The translations under genes and the position numbers were made by a program. DNA of 64,000 bases from Azospirillum sp. OGB3 (GTDB taxonomy: Bacteria; Pseudomonadota; Alphaproteobacteria; Azospirillales; Azospirillaceae). Location: positions 434,001 to 498,000 of the forward strand of contig NZ_JACHYN010000003.1 of NCBI RefSeq assembly GCF_014192915.1, read 5' to 3'. The notes below the pieces were generated by a model. That model was not told the DNA's origin, made no database searches, and saw nothing but the letters and a program-made list of their open reading frames with translations. Positions 43,803-51,922 of the stretch are shown piece by piece (position 1 is the stretch's first letter; the number at the start of each line of letters is the position of its first letter).

Positions 43803-46415
43803 ATGACCTCCACCCCGGAATTCACACGACAGCCGGCTTGGCATCGGACGTGGTGGATGCGACCGCAACGGGTTCGGGGCTGGCTCGTCCTTCTGGTGAT
43901 GGCAATCGCGGTGCCGCTGGTCCTCTTTTCGGTGTTCCTGCTCATCCGCAACGTCGATGCACAGGCCCAGCAAACCGAACAGCTCGTGCTCGACCGAACG
44001 CGCCTGCTGGCCGAGGACGTGGAACGCGAGGTGAGCCGCCAGATCGCCGCCGCCGAGGTGCTGTCCACGTCGGAAAACCTGACGACGGGTGATATGGCCG
44101 CCTTCTACCGGCAAGCTGTCGGCGTGCGCGACCGGTTGGGCACCAACGTGGTTCTCCGCGATCCGCAAGGCCGCCAACGGGTCAACAGCCGGGTGCCCTG
44201 GGGCACGGAACTGCCGGGCAGCACCGTGCTCGAAGCCGACCAGCGGGTGATTGAGACGGGAAGGCCGCAGGTCACCGGGCTTTTCATCGGCGATGTGAGC
44301 CGGGAGCCGCTTCTGGCGGTGATCGCCCCGGTGATCCGCGACGGCCAGATCCGCTATCTGCTGAGCCTGAACATTCCCTGGGAGCGGCTTCAGTCCCTCG
44401 TGTCACCGGAGCGCATTCCGGCGGGCTGGCGGGCCGGGATGATCGACCAGGACGGCGTGGTCATCGCCCGCTCGCATTTGAGCGAGCAATTCGTTGGCAA
44501 ACGGCTTCCCGCTTCGCTGTGGAATGGCATGCAGGGGACGCCGGATGGAATTCACCGCGCCGTCAATCTGGAGGGGGTGGAGGCGATCCAGGCCTACAGC
44601 CGGTCCCGGAGCTTCGGCTGGGTGGTCGCGACCAGCGTCTCCACAGCCCTGGTCGCGACGCCGGCACGCCACACCCTGCTGCTCTTCACCGGCGGCGGCG
44701 TTGTTCTTCTGCTGATCGGCATCGGGGCGGCGATTCTGTTTGGGCGGCGCCTCACACGCTCCGTCTCCCAGTTGGCGGGAGCGGCGGAAGCCCTGGGCGC
44801 CGGTCATCCCGTTCCATCGCCCGTCGGCGGCGTGTCCGAGATCGACGCGGTGGGCCGCGCCATCCGCAACGCCGCGGACCTCATCCGGCAGCGCGAGGCG
44901 GCGCTGGCGGAAAGCGAGGCCCGCCACAGGGCCATCGTGCAGACCGCGGTGGACGCCATGCTGGTGATCGACGAGACCGGAACGATCCAGAGCTTCAACC
45001 CGGCGGCGGAGCGCATCTTCGGCTATGAAGCCGGCGAAGCGGTCGGCCGGAACATTCGCATTCTGATGCCGGAGCCCTACCACTCCGCCCATGACGGCTA
45101 TCTGCAAGCCTATCGGCGGACGGGCGAGAAGCGCATCATCGGTGTCGGGCGCGAGGTCGAAGGACGGCACAAGGACGGCTCGATCTTCCCGATCGAGCTG
45201 GCGGTCACCGAATGGACCGCCGGGGAGCGCCGGTACTTCACGGGCATCGTCCGCAACATCACCGAACGCCGCCGCACCGAGGACGCGCTGCGCGCCTCCA
45301 AGGCCGAGGCCGACCGCGCCAACGTCGCGAAGTCCAAGTTCCTCGCCGCCGCAAGCCATGATCTGCGGCAGCCGGTCCAGGCGATGATGCTGTTCCAATC
45401 GGCGCTGGCGGAGCGCCTGAACGGGCACCCCGCGGCACCGGTTGTCGACTCCATGGGCCAGGCCATGGACGGGCTGCGCATGCTGCTCGACAGCCTGCTC
45501 GACGTGTCCAAGCTGGATGCCGGGCTGATCGTGCCGCAATTGCAGGATCTGTTGATCGGCCCGATCATCGAACAGCTTGGCGCCGAGTACCATCCCCAGG
45601 CGGAGGCCAAGGGCCTGCGCCTGCGCGTGGTCCCTTGCACCCTGATGATCCGCAGCGACCCGGCCCTTCTGATGCGCATCCTGCGCAACCTCGTGGAAAA
45701 CGCACTGCGCTACACGGAACGGGGCGGCCTGCTGATCGGTTGCCGGCGCCGGGGCGACCGCCTGCGCATCGAGGTGATGGACTCCGGCGTCGGCATCCCG
45801 TCCGACAAGCACGAGGAAATCTTCGAGGAGTTCTTCCAGGTCGGCAACCAGGAGCGGGACCGCAGCAAGGGGTTGGGCCTCGGTCTGGCGGTGGTGCGCC
45901 GCCTCTCCCGCCTGCTCGGACACAAGGTTCATCTGCGCTCGAAGCTCGGGATCGGGTCCGCCTTCTGCGTCGACGTGCCGCTGATCGCCCGTCACGCCAC
46001 CCGCGCCGAACCGGCGGAAGCCCGGCTGGTGACGAGCGACGGGCGTGGCATGATCCTGGTGATCGACGACGAGCCGCTGATCCGCCTCGGCCTGCAGGCG
46101 ATGCTGGAGGGCTGGGGCTACCGGGTGCTGACGGCGGGCTCCATCGAGGACGCGGTCCGGCACGTCGAGAGTGGGGAATGGCCGAGCGCGATCCTGGCCG
46201 ATTACCGGCTGCGCGATGGGAAAACCGGCTTGGACGCCATCCGGGCGGTGTGCGAGCGGTTGAGGGCGCCGGTGCCGGCGACGATCATCACCGGCGACAC
46301 CGCCCCGGAGCGGTTGGCAGAAGCCCGTGCGGGCGGCCACACCCTGCTGCACAAACCCATCGCCGCCCACGAGCTGCGCAACGCCGTGGTGGAGATGGTG
46401 GCCGCGGCGGATTGA
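43803..46415 (+). CDS. Hybrid sensor histidine kinase with FixL-like PAS domain
   Basis: An 870-residue membrane kinase: TM1 about 27-48, a periplasmic sensor domain of CHASE/dCACHE type (about 50-288), TM2 about 291-313, HAMP (314-366), PAS (370-488), HisKA (511-577, phospho-His519 in ASHDLRQP), HATPase (615-728, with MDSGVGIP and GLGLGLAVVRR) and receiver (750-865, Asp800 in LADYRLRDG, Lys851 in LHKP). The PAS resembles the haem PAS of FixL: EPYHSAHDGYLQAYRRTGEK has His430 at the proximal haem-ligand position, then RIIGVGREVEGRHKDGS. Oxygen or another diatomic gas may be sensed in addition to the periplasmic signal. Confidence 0.92.
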   Translation: MTSTPEFTRQPAWHRTWWMRPQRVRGWLVLLVMAIAVPLVLFSVFLLIRNVDAQAQQTEQLVLDRTRLLAEDVEREVSRQIAAAEVLSTSENLTTGDMAAFYRQAVGVRDRLGTNVVLRDPQGRQRVNSRVPWGTELPGSTVLEADQRVIETGRPQVTGLFIGDVSREPLLAVIAPVIRDGQIRYLLSLNIPWERLQSLVSPERIPAGWRAGMIDQDGVVIARSHLSEQFVGKRLPASLWNGMQGTPDGIHRAVNLEGVEAIQAYSRSRSFGWVVATSVSTALVATPARHTLLLFTGGGVVLLLIGIGAAILFGRRLTRSVSQLAGAAEALGAGHPVPSPVGGVSEIDAVGRAIRNAADLIRQREAALAESEARHRAIVQTAVDAMLVIDETGTIQSFNPAAERIFGYEAGEAVGRNIRILMPEPYHSAHDGYLQAYRRTGEKRIIGVGREVEGRHKDGSIFPIELAVTEWTAGERRYFTGIVRNITERRRTEDALRASKAEADRANVAKSKFLAAASHDLRQPVQAMMLFQSALAERLNGHPAAPVVDSMGQAMDGLRMLLDSLLDVSKLDAGLIVPQLQDLLIGPIIEQLGAEYHPQAEAKGLRLRVVPCTLMIRSDPALLMRILRNLVENALRYTERGGLLIGCRRRGDRLRIEVMDSGVGIPSDKHEEIFEEFFQVGNQERDRSKGLGLGLAVVRRLSRLLGHKVHLRSKLGIGSAFCVDVPLIARHATRAEPAEARLVTSDGRGMILVIDDEPLIRLGLQAMLEGWGYRVLTAGSIEDAVRHVESGEWPSAILADYRLRDGKTGLDAIRAVCERLRAPVPATIITGDTAPERLAEARAGGHTLLHKPIAAHELRNAVVEMVAAAD

Positions 46416-46436
46416 GCCCGGTTCGCATTTGCCCGA

Positions 46437-48230
46437 TCAGGGCGCTAGCAGGGCGGCCTCGCCGTCCTCGCCGAACTGGAGCTTGCACAGGCGGGCGTAG
46501 GTGCCGTTCTGCGCGATCAGGGCGTCGTGGGTGCCCTGCTCCAGGATGCGCCCGCCCTCCATCACGACGATCCGGTCGGCGTTGCGCACGGTGGCCAGCC
46601 GGTGGGCGATGACCAGCGTCGTGCGCCCCTGGGTCAGCCGCTCCAGCGCGCCTTGCACCAGCCGCTCGGACTCGCTGTCCAGCGCGCTCGTCGCCTCGTC
46701 CAGCAGCAGGATCGGCGCATCCTTCAGGAAGGCGCGGGCAAGCGCGAGGCGCTGGCGCTCGCCACCCGACAGCTTCACGCCGCGGTCGCCGATCACCGTG
46801 TCGTAGCCTTCCGGCAGCCGGGCAACGAAGTCGTGCGCGGCGGCGGCCTTCGCGGCGGCCACGATGTCGTCGAAGGGGGCGTCCAGCCGCCCGAAGGCGA
46901 TGTTGGCGCGCACCGTGTCGTTGAACAGGACCGTGTCCTGGCTGACCAGCGAGATCACGCCGCGCAGGCTCTTCAGGGTCACCGCCCGCACGTCCTGCCC
47001 GTCGATCATCACCTGCCCGCCGGTCGCGTCGTAGAGGCGCGGGATCAGGTTGAACACGGTGGACTTGCCGGCGCCGCTGCGCCCGACCAGGGCGACCGTC
47101 GCCCCCGCCGGAACCTCCAGGTCGATGCCCTTCAGCGTCTCCATCCCCTCCTCGTAGGCGAAGCGGACGCCGCGCAAGGACACGGCGGCGCGCTCCACCG
47201 TCAGGGGCTTGGCGCCGGGCTGCTCGGTGATGGTCGGCTTCTCGTCCACCAGCTCGAAGATGCGCTGGGCGGCGGCCAGACCCTCCTGGAGCACGGCGTT
47301 CAGCGTGCCGATGGCCCGCACCGGCTGCGCCGCCATCAGGAGCGCGCCCACAAAGCCGGAGAAGGCGCCGACCGAGCCCTCGCCCATCGCCATGCGGTAG
47401 CCGGCGAAGGCGATCACCCCGGCCACAGCGGCGCCGCCCAGAACCTCCATCATCGGGTCGATGCGCGAGCGGGCGCGGGTCGCCTTCATGGTCAGGGCGA
47501 AGTTGTCCTCGAAGGCGCGGGCGGCACGGGCGCGCTCGTAATCCTCCAGCGAGTAGGTCTTGACCATGCGGGCGCCGGCCAGGCTTTCCGTCAGCAGGGC
47601 GGTCATGTCGCCCATCTGCGCCTGGGTGTCGCGCGACACGCGGCGCAGCCGCTTGCCGATGTTGACGATGGGAATGGCGGCGATCGGGTAGATCAGGAAG
47701 ACGATCAGCGACAGCACCCAGTCGAGATAGAACATCGACCCGACGAGCGCGATCACCGTCAGGATGTCGCGCACCAGCCCAGTCAGGGTCCGCGACAGGG
47801 CGTTGCGGATCAGGTCGACGTCGCTGATAAAGCGGGAGGTCAGCGTGCCGGTGGGGGCGGCGTGAAGCTGGGCGGTGTCGGACCGCAGCAGATGGTCGAA
47901 CATCGACAGGCGCACGTCGGTGATGATCCGCTGCACGATGTCGGTGGTCACCACCGTCTGGGAGTACATGGACAGCGCCTTGACCGCCGTGACCACGATG
48001 ATCAGGAGCGGGATGACCAGCAGCATGCCCCGGTCCTGCTCGGAGAACATCGAATAGGCTTGGTCGATCAGCAGCGGATAGGCGCCGGTCGCCGCCGCCA
48101 CCACGGCCATCAGCAGGAAGGACAGCATCAGCTTGCCGGTGTAGGGGCGCACCCATTCCCGCAGCATGCGGCCGACCAGCCGCTCCGTCGCCGCGTCGAG
48201 GCGCAGCCGTTCTCCGCTCTTCTTGCTCAC
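46437..48230 (-). CDS. MsbA-like ABC exporter (lipid/multidrug)
   Basis: A 597-residue half-transporter with fused membrane and ATPase domains. Six transmembrane helices span about 35-320 (for example TGKLMLSFLLMAVVAAATGA). The ATPase has ALVGRSGAGKSTVFNLIPRL (Walker A), LSGGERQRLALARAF (signature), ILLLDEATSALDSES (Walker B) and an H-loop in LVIAHRLATVRNAD. It flips lipid A precursors or exports drugs as a homodimer. The GTG at 48230 has AGGAAG at proper spacing; a GTG two codons upstream is too close. It converges on the hybrid kinase. Confidence 0.9.
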   Translation of the reverse strand: MSKKSGERLRLDAATERLVGRMLREWVRPYTGKLMLSFLLMAVVAAATGAYPLLIDQAYSMFSEQDRGMLLVIPLLIIVVTAVKALSMYSQTVVTTDIVQRIITDVRLSMFDHLLRSDTAQLHAAPTGTLTSRFISDVDLIRNALSRTLTGLVRDILTVIALVGSMFYLDWVLSLIVFLIYPIAAIPIVNIGKRLRRVSRDTQAQMGDMTALLTESLAGARMVKTYSLEDYERARAARAFEDNFALTMKATRARSRIDPMMEVLGGAAVAGVIAFAGYRMAMGEGSVGAFSGFVGALLMAAQPVRAIGTLNAVLQEGLAAAQRIFELVDEKPTITEQPGAKPLTVERAAVSLRGVRFAYEEGMETLKGIDLEVPAGATVALVGRSGAGKSTVFNLIPRLYDATGGQVMIDGQDVRAVTLKSLRGVISLVSQDTVLFNDTVRANIAFGRLDAPFDDIVAAAKAAAAHDFVARLPEGYDTVIGDRGVKLSGGERQRLALARAFLKDAPILLLDEATSALDSESERLVQGALERLTQGRTTLVIAHRLATVRNADRIVVMEGGRILEQGTHDALIAQNGTYARLCKLQFGEDGEAALLAP

Positions 48231-48281
48231 GTGCACGTCTTCCTGTAGCGCAATCGCGATGGCTTAGCCGATGGCCCCGGT

Positions 48282-48338
48282 GCTTGTCCACCGGGCCTTA
48301 CTTCACCGGACCTTGTCCGGCGGGCCTTGTCCACCGGA
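48282..48338 (+). repeat. Imperfect ~15-bp tandem repeats before the patatin gene
   Basis: Four imperfect units of about 14-15 bp built on CCTTGTCCACCGG(A/G) run from 48282 to 48338 (CTTGTCCACCGGG, CCTTACTTCACCGGA, CCTTGTCCGGCGGG, CCTTGTCCACCGGA). Confidence 0.6.
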
Positions 48339-48420
48339 GCGGAACCGATCAAGCTTCCCTGACCGGGCGGATGGCACGATACCGACCGGAACGCGATCCA
48401 CCCCGTGCAAAGGAGGCGCC

Positions 48421-49437
48421 ATGGCAGCGGACGGCGGAAACGGACAGGGTCCCGGCAATCGCTACGGCCAGCACCACCATCGGCCGCGCATCGGTCTGGC
48501 GCTGGGTGCCGGGGTGGCCCGCGGCTGGGCGCACATCGGCGTCCTGCGGGCGCTGGCGCGCTACGGGATCGAGGCGGACATCGTCTGCGGCAGTTCGGTG
48601 GGGGCGCTGGTCGGCGGCCTCCATCTCGCCGGCAAGCTCGACGCGCTGGAGGAATGGACGCGCAGCCTGACCCGGATGAAGATCGTCGGCTATCTGGATC
48701 TGCGTCTTCGCCAGGGCGGCGGGCTGATCGGCGGGGACCGGCTGGTGGCGGAGATGCGCCATCATCTGGGCGACGTCCTGATCGAGGAGCTTCCCAACCC
48801 CTTCGCTGCGATCGCCACCGATCTGGTCACTGGGCACGAGGTGTGGATGCGCAACGGCCCGCTGGTGGACGCGTTGCGCGCCTCCTTCTCCCTGCCCGGC
48901 GTTTTCCCGCCGGTGCGGTTCGAGGGGCGCTGGATGGTCGACGGCGCCCTGGTCAACCCGGTGCCGGTGTCGGCCTGCCGGGCCCTGGGCGCCCAGATGG
49001 TGATCGCCGTCAATCTGGCCGCCGACATCATCGGCAAGTCGCGGCGCCCCGGTGCCGCCGTGCCGACCGCGGCGGGGTTCGACCTGCTGAAGCTGATCGA
49101 CGAGGAGCAGGGACCGGACGGGGAGTCCAAGCCCCGCACCGGCTTCCGCGTGCCCATCGGCGCGCTGAGCCGCCGCATCTTCCGGCGCGACTACGAGGGG
49201 CCGAGCCTGTTCGGCGTCATGATCTCCTCGCTGGGCATCGTCACCGACCGCATCGCGCGGTCCCGTCTGGCGGGCGAGCCGCCAGACGTGCACATCACGC
49301 CGCGGCTGGGGCACATCGGCCTGTCGGAGTTCGACCGGGCGGATGACTGCATCCGCGAGGGGGAGGCGGCGGTCGAGCGCGTCCTCCCCGACCTTCAGGA
49401 CGCGCTGAGAGTGTTCGGTTACGCGCCCCCGGTCTGA
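48421..49437 (+). CDS. Patatin-like phospholipase (RssA type)
   Basis: A 338-residue patatin hydrolase. GAGVARGWAHIGVLRAL is the oxyanion-hole glycine segment, GSSVGALVGG holds the nucleophile Ser (GxSxG), and WMVDGALVNPVPVSA the Asp of the Ser-Asp dyad (DGA). These enzymes release fatty acids from phospholipids; the RssA group is cytosolic. The N-terminal 20 residues are Gly/His-rich (QHHHRPR). A strong AAAGGAGG site precedes the ATG. A triple 15-bp repeat carries the stop codon. Confidence 0.9.
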   Translation: MAADGGNGQGPGNRYGQHHHRPRIGLALGAGVARGWAHIGVLRALARYGIEADIVCGSSVGALVGGLHLAGKLDALEEWTRSLTRMKIVGYLDLRLRQGGGLIGGDRLVAEMRHHLGDVLIEELPNPFAAIATDLVTGHEVWMRNGPLVDALRASFSLPGVFPPVRFEGRWMVDGALVNPVPVSACRALGAQMVIAVNLAADIIGKSRRPGAAVPTAAGFDLLKLIDEEQGPDGESKPRTGFRVPIGALSRRIFRRDYEGPSLFGVMISSLGIVTDRIARSRLAGEPPDVHITPRLGHIGLSEFDRADDCIREGEAAVERVLPDLQDALRVFGYAPPV

Positions 49438-49470
49438 GCGGCCCGGGTCTGAGCGGCCCCGGTCTAAGCG
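49427..49470 (+). repeat. Triple 15-bp tandem repeat carrying stop codons
   Basis: CCCCGGTCTGAGCGG (49427-49441), CCCGGGTCTGAGCGG (49442-49456) and CCCCGGTCTAAGCG (49457-49470). Each unit contains TGA or TAA in the patatin reading frame, so the gene ends in three successive in-frame stops. Confidence 0.8.
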
Positions 49471-49473
49471 AAA

Positions 49474-49788
49474 TCAGGCGGTCAGGTCGACCGCGGCGCC
49501 GCGCCGGTCCTTCTCGCCGGACAACTGACGCTTCAGTTCCTCGGCGATCTGCTTTTCGACCGCGGCGCGCTTCTCCGCGGGCATGGACGCGAGGGACTCC
49601 TCGTCCAGCTTCATGCGGGCGAGAATCTGGTCCCGGATGCGTTGGGCGGGCGACTTCCGCGCCTCCTTGAGGAAGGCGTCGGTGGCGCTGACTCCGCCCG
49701 CCTCCTTCTCCGGTTCGGTCTTCTCATTCTGCGCCGTGAACTTGGCGACGACGCGGGAAACGTTGCTGATATAGTTGGAAATTTGCAT
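49474..49788 (-). CDS. Hypothetical helical protein
   Basis: A 104-residue protein of unknown function. The N-terminal third is Ser/Asn-rich (MQISNYISNVSRVVAKFTAQ); the rest is charged helix (TDAFLKEARKSPAQRIRDQI, LARMKLDEESLASMPAEKRA, VEKQIAEELKRQLSGEKD). No family recognised; similar short charged proteins occur in related genomes near motility or envelope genes. A weak GAGAAA lies before the ATG at 49788. It converges on the patatin gene. Confidence 0.6.
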   Translation of the reverse strand: MQISNYISNVSRVVAKFTAQNEKTEPEKEAGGVSATDAFLKEARKSPAQRIRDQILARMKLDEESLASMPAEKRAAVEKQIAEELKRQLSGEKDRRGAAVDLTA

Positions 49789-49968
49789 GACGGTTTCTCG
49801 TGACCGATGGGCTGGAGATCCGACAAGCAAGTTTTGTGCAACCTTAAATATGCTTGGCAATCAACCGCATACGTGGGATCTCTGATGGAGTGGATGTGCC
49901 GGTCGGCAAAAATGACCGGCTCATGATCTGCCGGCTTCCGGTTCCGGCTCCCTCCTCTGAGACGACGC

Positions 49969-50499
49969 ATGGACCCCATCACCACCGACCGCCTGATCCT
50001 GAGGCCCTTTCGGGAGGGGGACGCGCCCGACCTGCTCGCCTATCTGAGCCAACCCCGAGCAAGCTGCTTCCTCTCACTCAAACTGGACGACCTCGACGCG
50101 GCGGCCGCGGAGGTGGACGCGCGCAGCCGGAGTGATGAACACGTCGCCGTGTGCCTGCGCAGCACCGGCCGGGTGATCGGCGACCTGTTCCAAATGCCCG
50201 AACCGCCGGACACCCATTCGGTCGGCTGGAACTTCAACGCGGAGTTCGCGGGGGCGGGATATGCCGCAGAGGCCGCGCGCGCCCTCTTCGACCATCTCTT
50301 TACGGTGATGCAGGCCCGCCGCCTCTACGCCTATGTCGAGGAGACCAACGTCGCGTCGCAGCGCCTGTGCGAAAGGCTCGGCATGAGAAAGGAAGGGCTG
50401 TTCGTTGAGTTCATATCCTTCGAGACGGATGGCGACGGGCATCCGATCTTCGAGAACACGATGCAGTACGCCATCCTGCGCAAGGAATGGCGGGCCTGA
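49969..50499 (+). CDS. GNAT-family acetyltransferase (RimJ/RimL-like)
   Basis: A 176-residue N-acetyltransferase. ITTDRLILRPFREGDAPDLL begins the RimJ/RimL-type domain, HSVGWNFNAEFAGAGYAAEA is the acetyl-CoA-binding region with the altered Q/RxxGxG/A loop (AGAGYA), and NVASQRLCERLGMRKEGLF is the final helix-strand. It may acetylate protein N-termini or small molecules. The ribosome site is weak. A long hairpin follows the stop. Confidence 0.88.
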   Translation: MDPITTDRLILRPFREGDAPDLLAYLSQPRASCFLSLKLDDLDAAAAEVDARSRSDEHVAVCLRSTGRVIGDLFQMPEPPDTHSVGWNFNAEFAGAGYAAEAARALFDHLFTVMQARRLYAYVEETNVASQRLCERLGMRKEGLFVEFISFETDGDGHPIFENTMQYAILRKEWRA

Positions 50500-50500
50500 A

Positions 50501-50540
50501 AAAGCGAAAGCGCGCCGCGCCTAGTCGGCGCGACGCGCTT
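50501..50540. terminator. Likely bidirectional terminator hairpin
   Basis: AAGCGCGCCGCGCC (50508-50521) pairs with GGCGCGACGCGCTT (50527-50540) with one mismatch and a 5-base loop. On the minus strand it is followed by TTCGCTTTTT, a T-rich tail suited to the lipoprotein gene; on the plus strand there is no T run. Confidence 0.55.
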
Positions 50541-50577
50541 GTCGTCCTTGGCAACGGATCGTGTCCGTCGCGTCCGG

Positions 50578-50757
50578 TCAGCGATCCAGAGCCGTGCCCA
50601 GCGCGGCGCCGCCCAGGCCACCGATGATGGCGCCACGCTTGCCGTCCACCGCGTAGCCGCCAGCGGCGCCAGCCGTGCCGCCCACCACGCCGCCGGTCGA
50701 ACAGGCCGCGAGCGTCAACAGCGCAATGGCGGTCCCGATCAGGCGCAAACGAGACAT
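50578..50757 (-). CDS. Small glycine-zipper lipoprotein
   Basis: A 59-residue lipoprotein. The signal LRLIGTAIALLTLAACSTGG contains the lipobox LAAC with Cys as the mature N-terminus. The mature part is a glycine zipper (GGVVGGTAGAAGGYAV, GAIIGGLGGAALGTAL). Such small outer-membrane or inner-membrane lipoproteins are stress-related in other bacteria; here the function is unknown. The ATG at 50757 starts the signal. Confidence 0.8.
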   Translation of the reverse strand: MSRLRLIGTAIALLTLAACSTGGVVGGTAGAAGGYAVDGKRGAIIGGLGGAALGTALDR

Positions 50758-50896
50758 GTCCAAACCCTCCTTGTGGTGCTTCTCGCCCCTGTAAACAGGC
50801 GAGAGGGCGATTTGCTTCCACGACATCGCGATTCCGTCGGGAATCCACCCTTGGATAAGGACGAAAGAGGGATATCAGGCCCGTTCGGGCACCGTT

Positions 50897-51733
50897 TCAG
50901 AACAGAACGCGGGTTCCGACGCGCAGCATCGTGCTGTCGGACGGATCTCCGCTGTAGGTCATGGTCCCCAGATCGGCGGTGACGCTGACCTTCGGCGACA
51001 TGCGGAACCGCAGGCCCGTCGACCAGGCTTCCTGCGGGGCCTCGGCGCCGACCTGGCTGTGGGCCAGCCGCCCCATCACCGTCCAGCCCCGGACCGGCGT
51101 GCCCTGCTCCAGATAAAGCCCGGCGTTGAGCGTCCGCCGCGCCGCCCCGTCGTCGGGCAACTGCTCGCGGTAGCCGGCGCCGACCGTCACGCCGGGCAGC
51201 GTCACCTGCCCGCCGACCACCCAGGACCGGCGTGGCGTGGCGTGGTCCTTGGCGACGGCGGCCTTCCCCGCCCCGGCGGTGATGCGCAGCCGCGCCTTGC
51301 CCAGCCGGCCGTCGTGCCGCACCACGCCTTCCACCACATGGCGGGCGAGCGGGTCGGCCGCTCCCAGCTCCGTGCGCACGGGGGTGTAGCCGAGGCCGAT
51401 GTTGAAACCGTGCAGGCGCGGCGAATAGTAGGTCGCCCGGGCGTCCGGTCCGCCGAAGGCGCCATCGTTCATGAAGACCGGGTCGGAAAACCACTGGTCG
51501 CGCACTGGCGTGGTCACCACCATCCGGCGCGACGCGCTTTCCGTCTGGCCGACCTCAAGAGCTCCCCACCCGCCAAGATCAATGGCTTTCTTGTCGAACC
51601 GGATCGGCATGGCGCCGCCGCCCGCCGCCGTACGGTCCAGGTCGGGCAGAGCTCCCGCCATGACTGTTGGGGATGACAGGACCAGGATCAGAGCTGCGAG
51701 GGGTGATGCCAAAATACGCCGTGTACGAAACAT
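50897..51733 (-). CDS. Outer-membrane porin-like beta-barrel protein
   Basis: A 278-residue exported protein with a signal peptide (ILASPLAALILVLSSPTVMA, cleavage after MAGA). The mature chain is composed of alternating polar/aromatic strands typical of a porin (HGFNIGLGYTPVRTELGAAD, VTVGAGYREQLPDDGAARRT, TADLGTMTYSG) and ends in aromatic Phe (RVGTRVLF). It probably forms a small barrel. GAGGGG precedes the ATG at 51733. The K+/H+ antiporter is divergent, suggesting a shared regulatory region. Confidence 0.72.
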   Translation of the reverse strand: MFRTRRILASPLAALILVLSSPTVMAGALPDLDRTAAGGGAMPIRFDKKAIDLGGWGALEVGQTESASRRMVVTTPVRDQWFSDPVFMNDGAFGGPDARATYYSPRLHGFNIGLGYTPVRTELGAADPLARHVVEGVVRHDGRLGKARLRITAGAGKAAVAKDHATPRRSWVVGGQVTLPGVTVGAGYREQLPDDGAARRTLNAGLYLEQGTPVRGWTVMGRLAHSQVGAEAPQEAWSTGLRFRMSPKVSVTADLGTMTYSGDPSDSTMLRVGTRVLF

Positions 51734-51922
51734 AAAATGCCCCTCGCCCGTTGCATTAACCCGGAAGGATTGTAGCCCGCTGCAATGCTGCATTGCGGGA
51801 GACATTTCTGTATTATTTTAGGAACATTGGGAAATTTTGGCCGCTGCGTTGCACTCGCGCCCAAGAATTGCCAAAATCGGATGACCGCGAAGGCGGCATC
51901 ACCCCATCCCGGCGCGAGGACT

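Noticed and set aside
46527-48248. Plus-strand open frame opposite the MsbA-like exporter
   Set aside because: Antisense to a gene with intact ABC motifs; no recognisable protein features.
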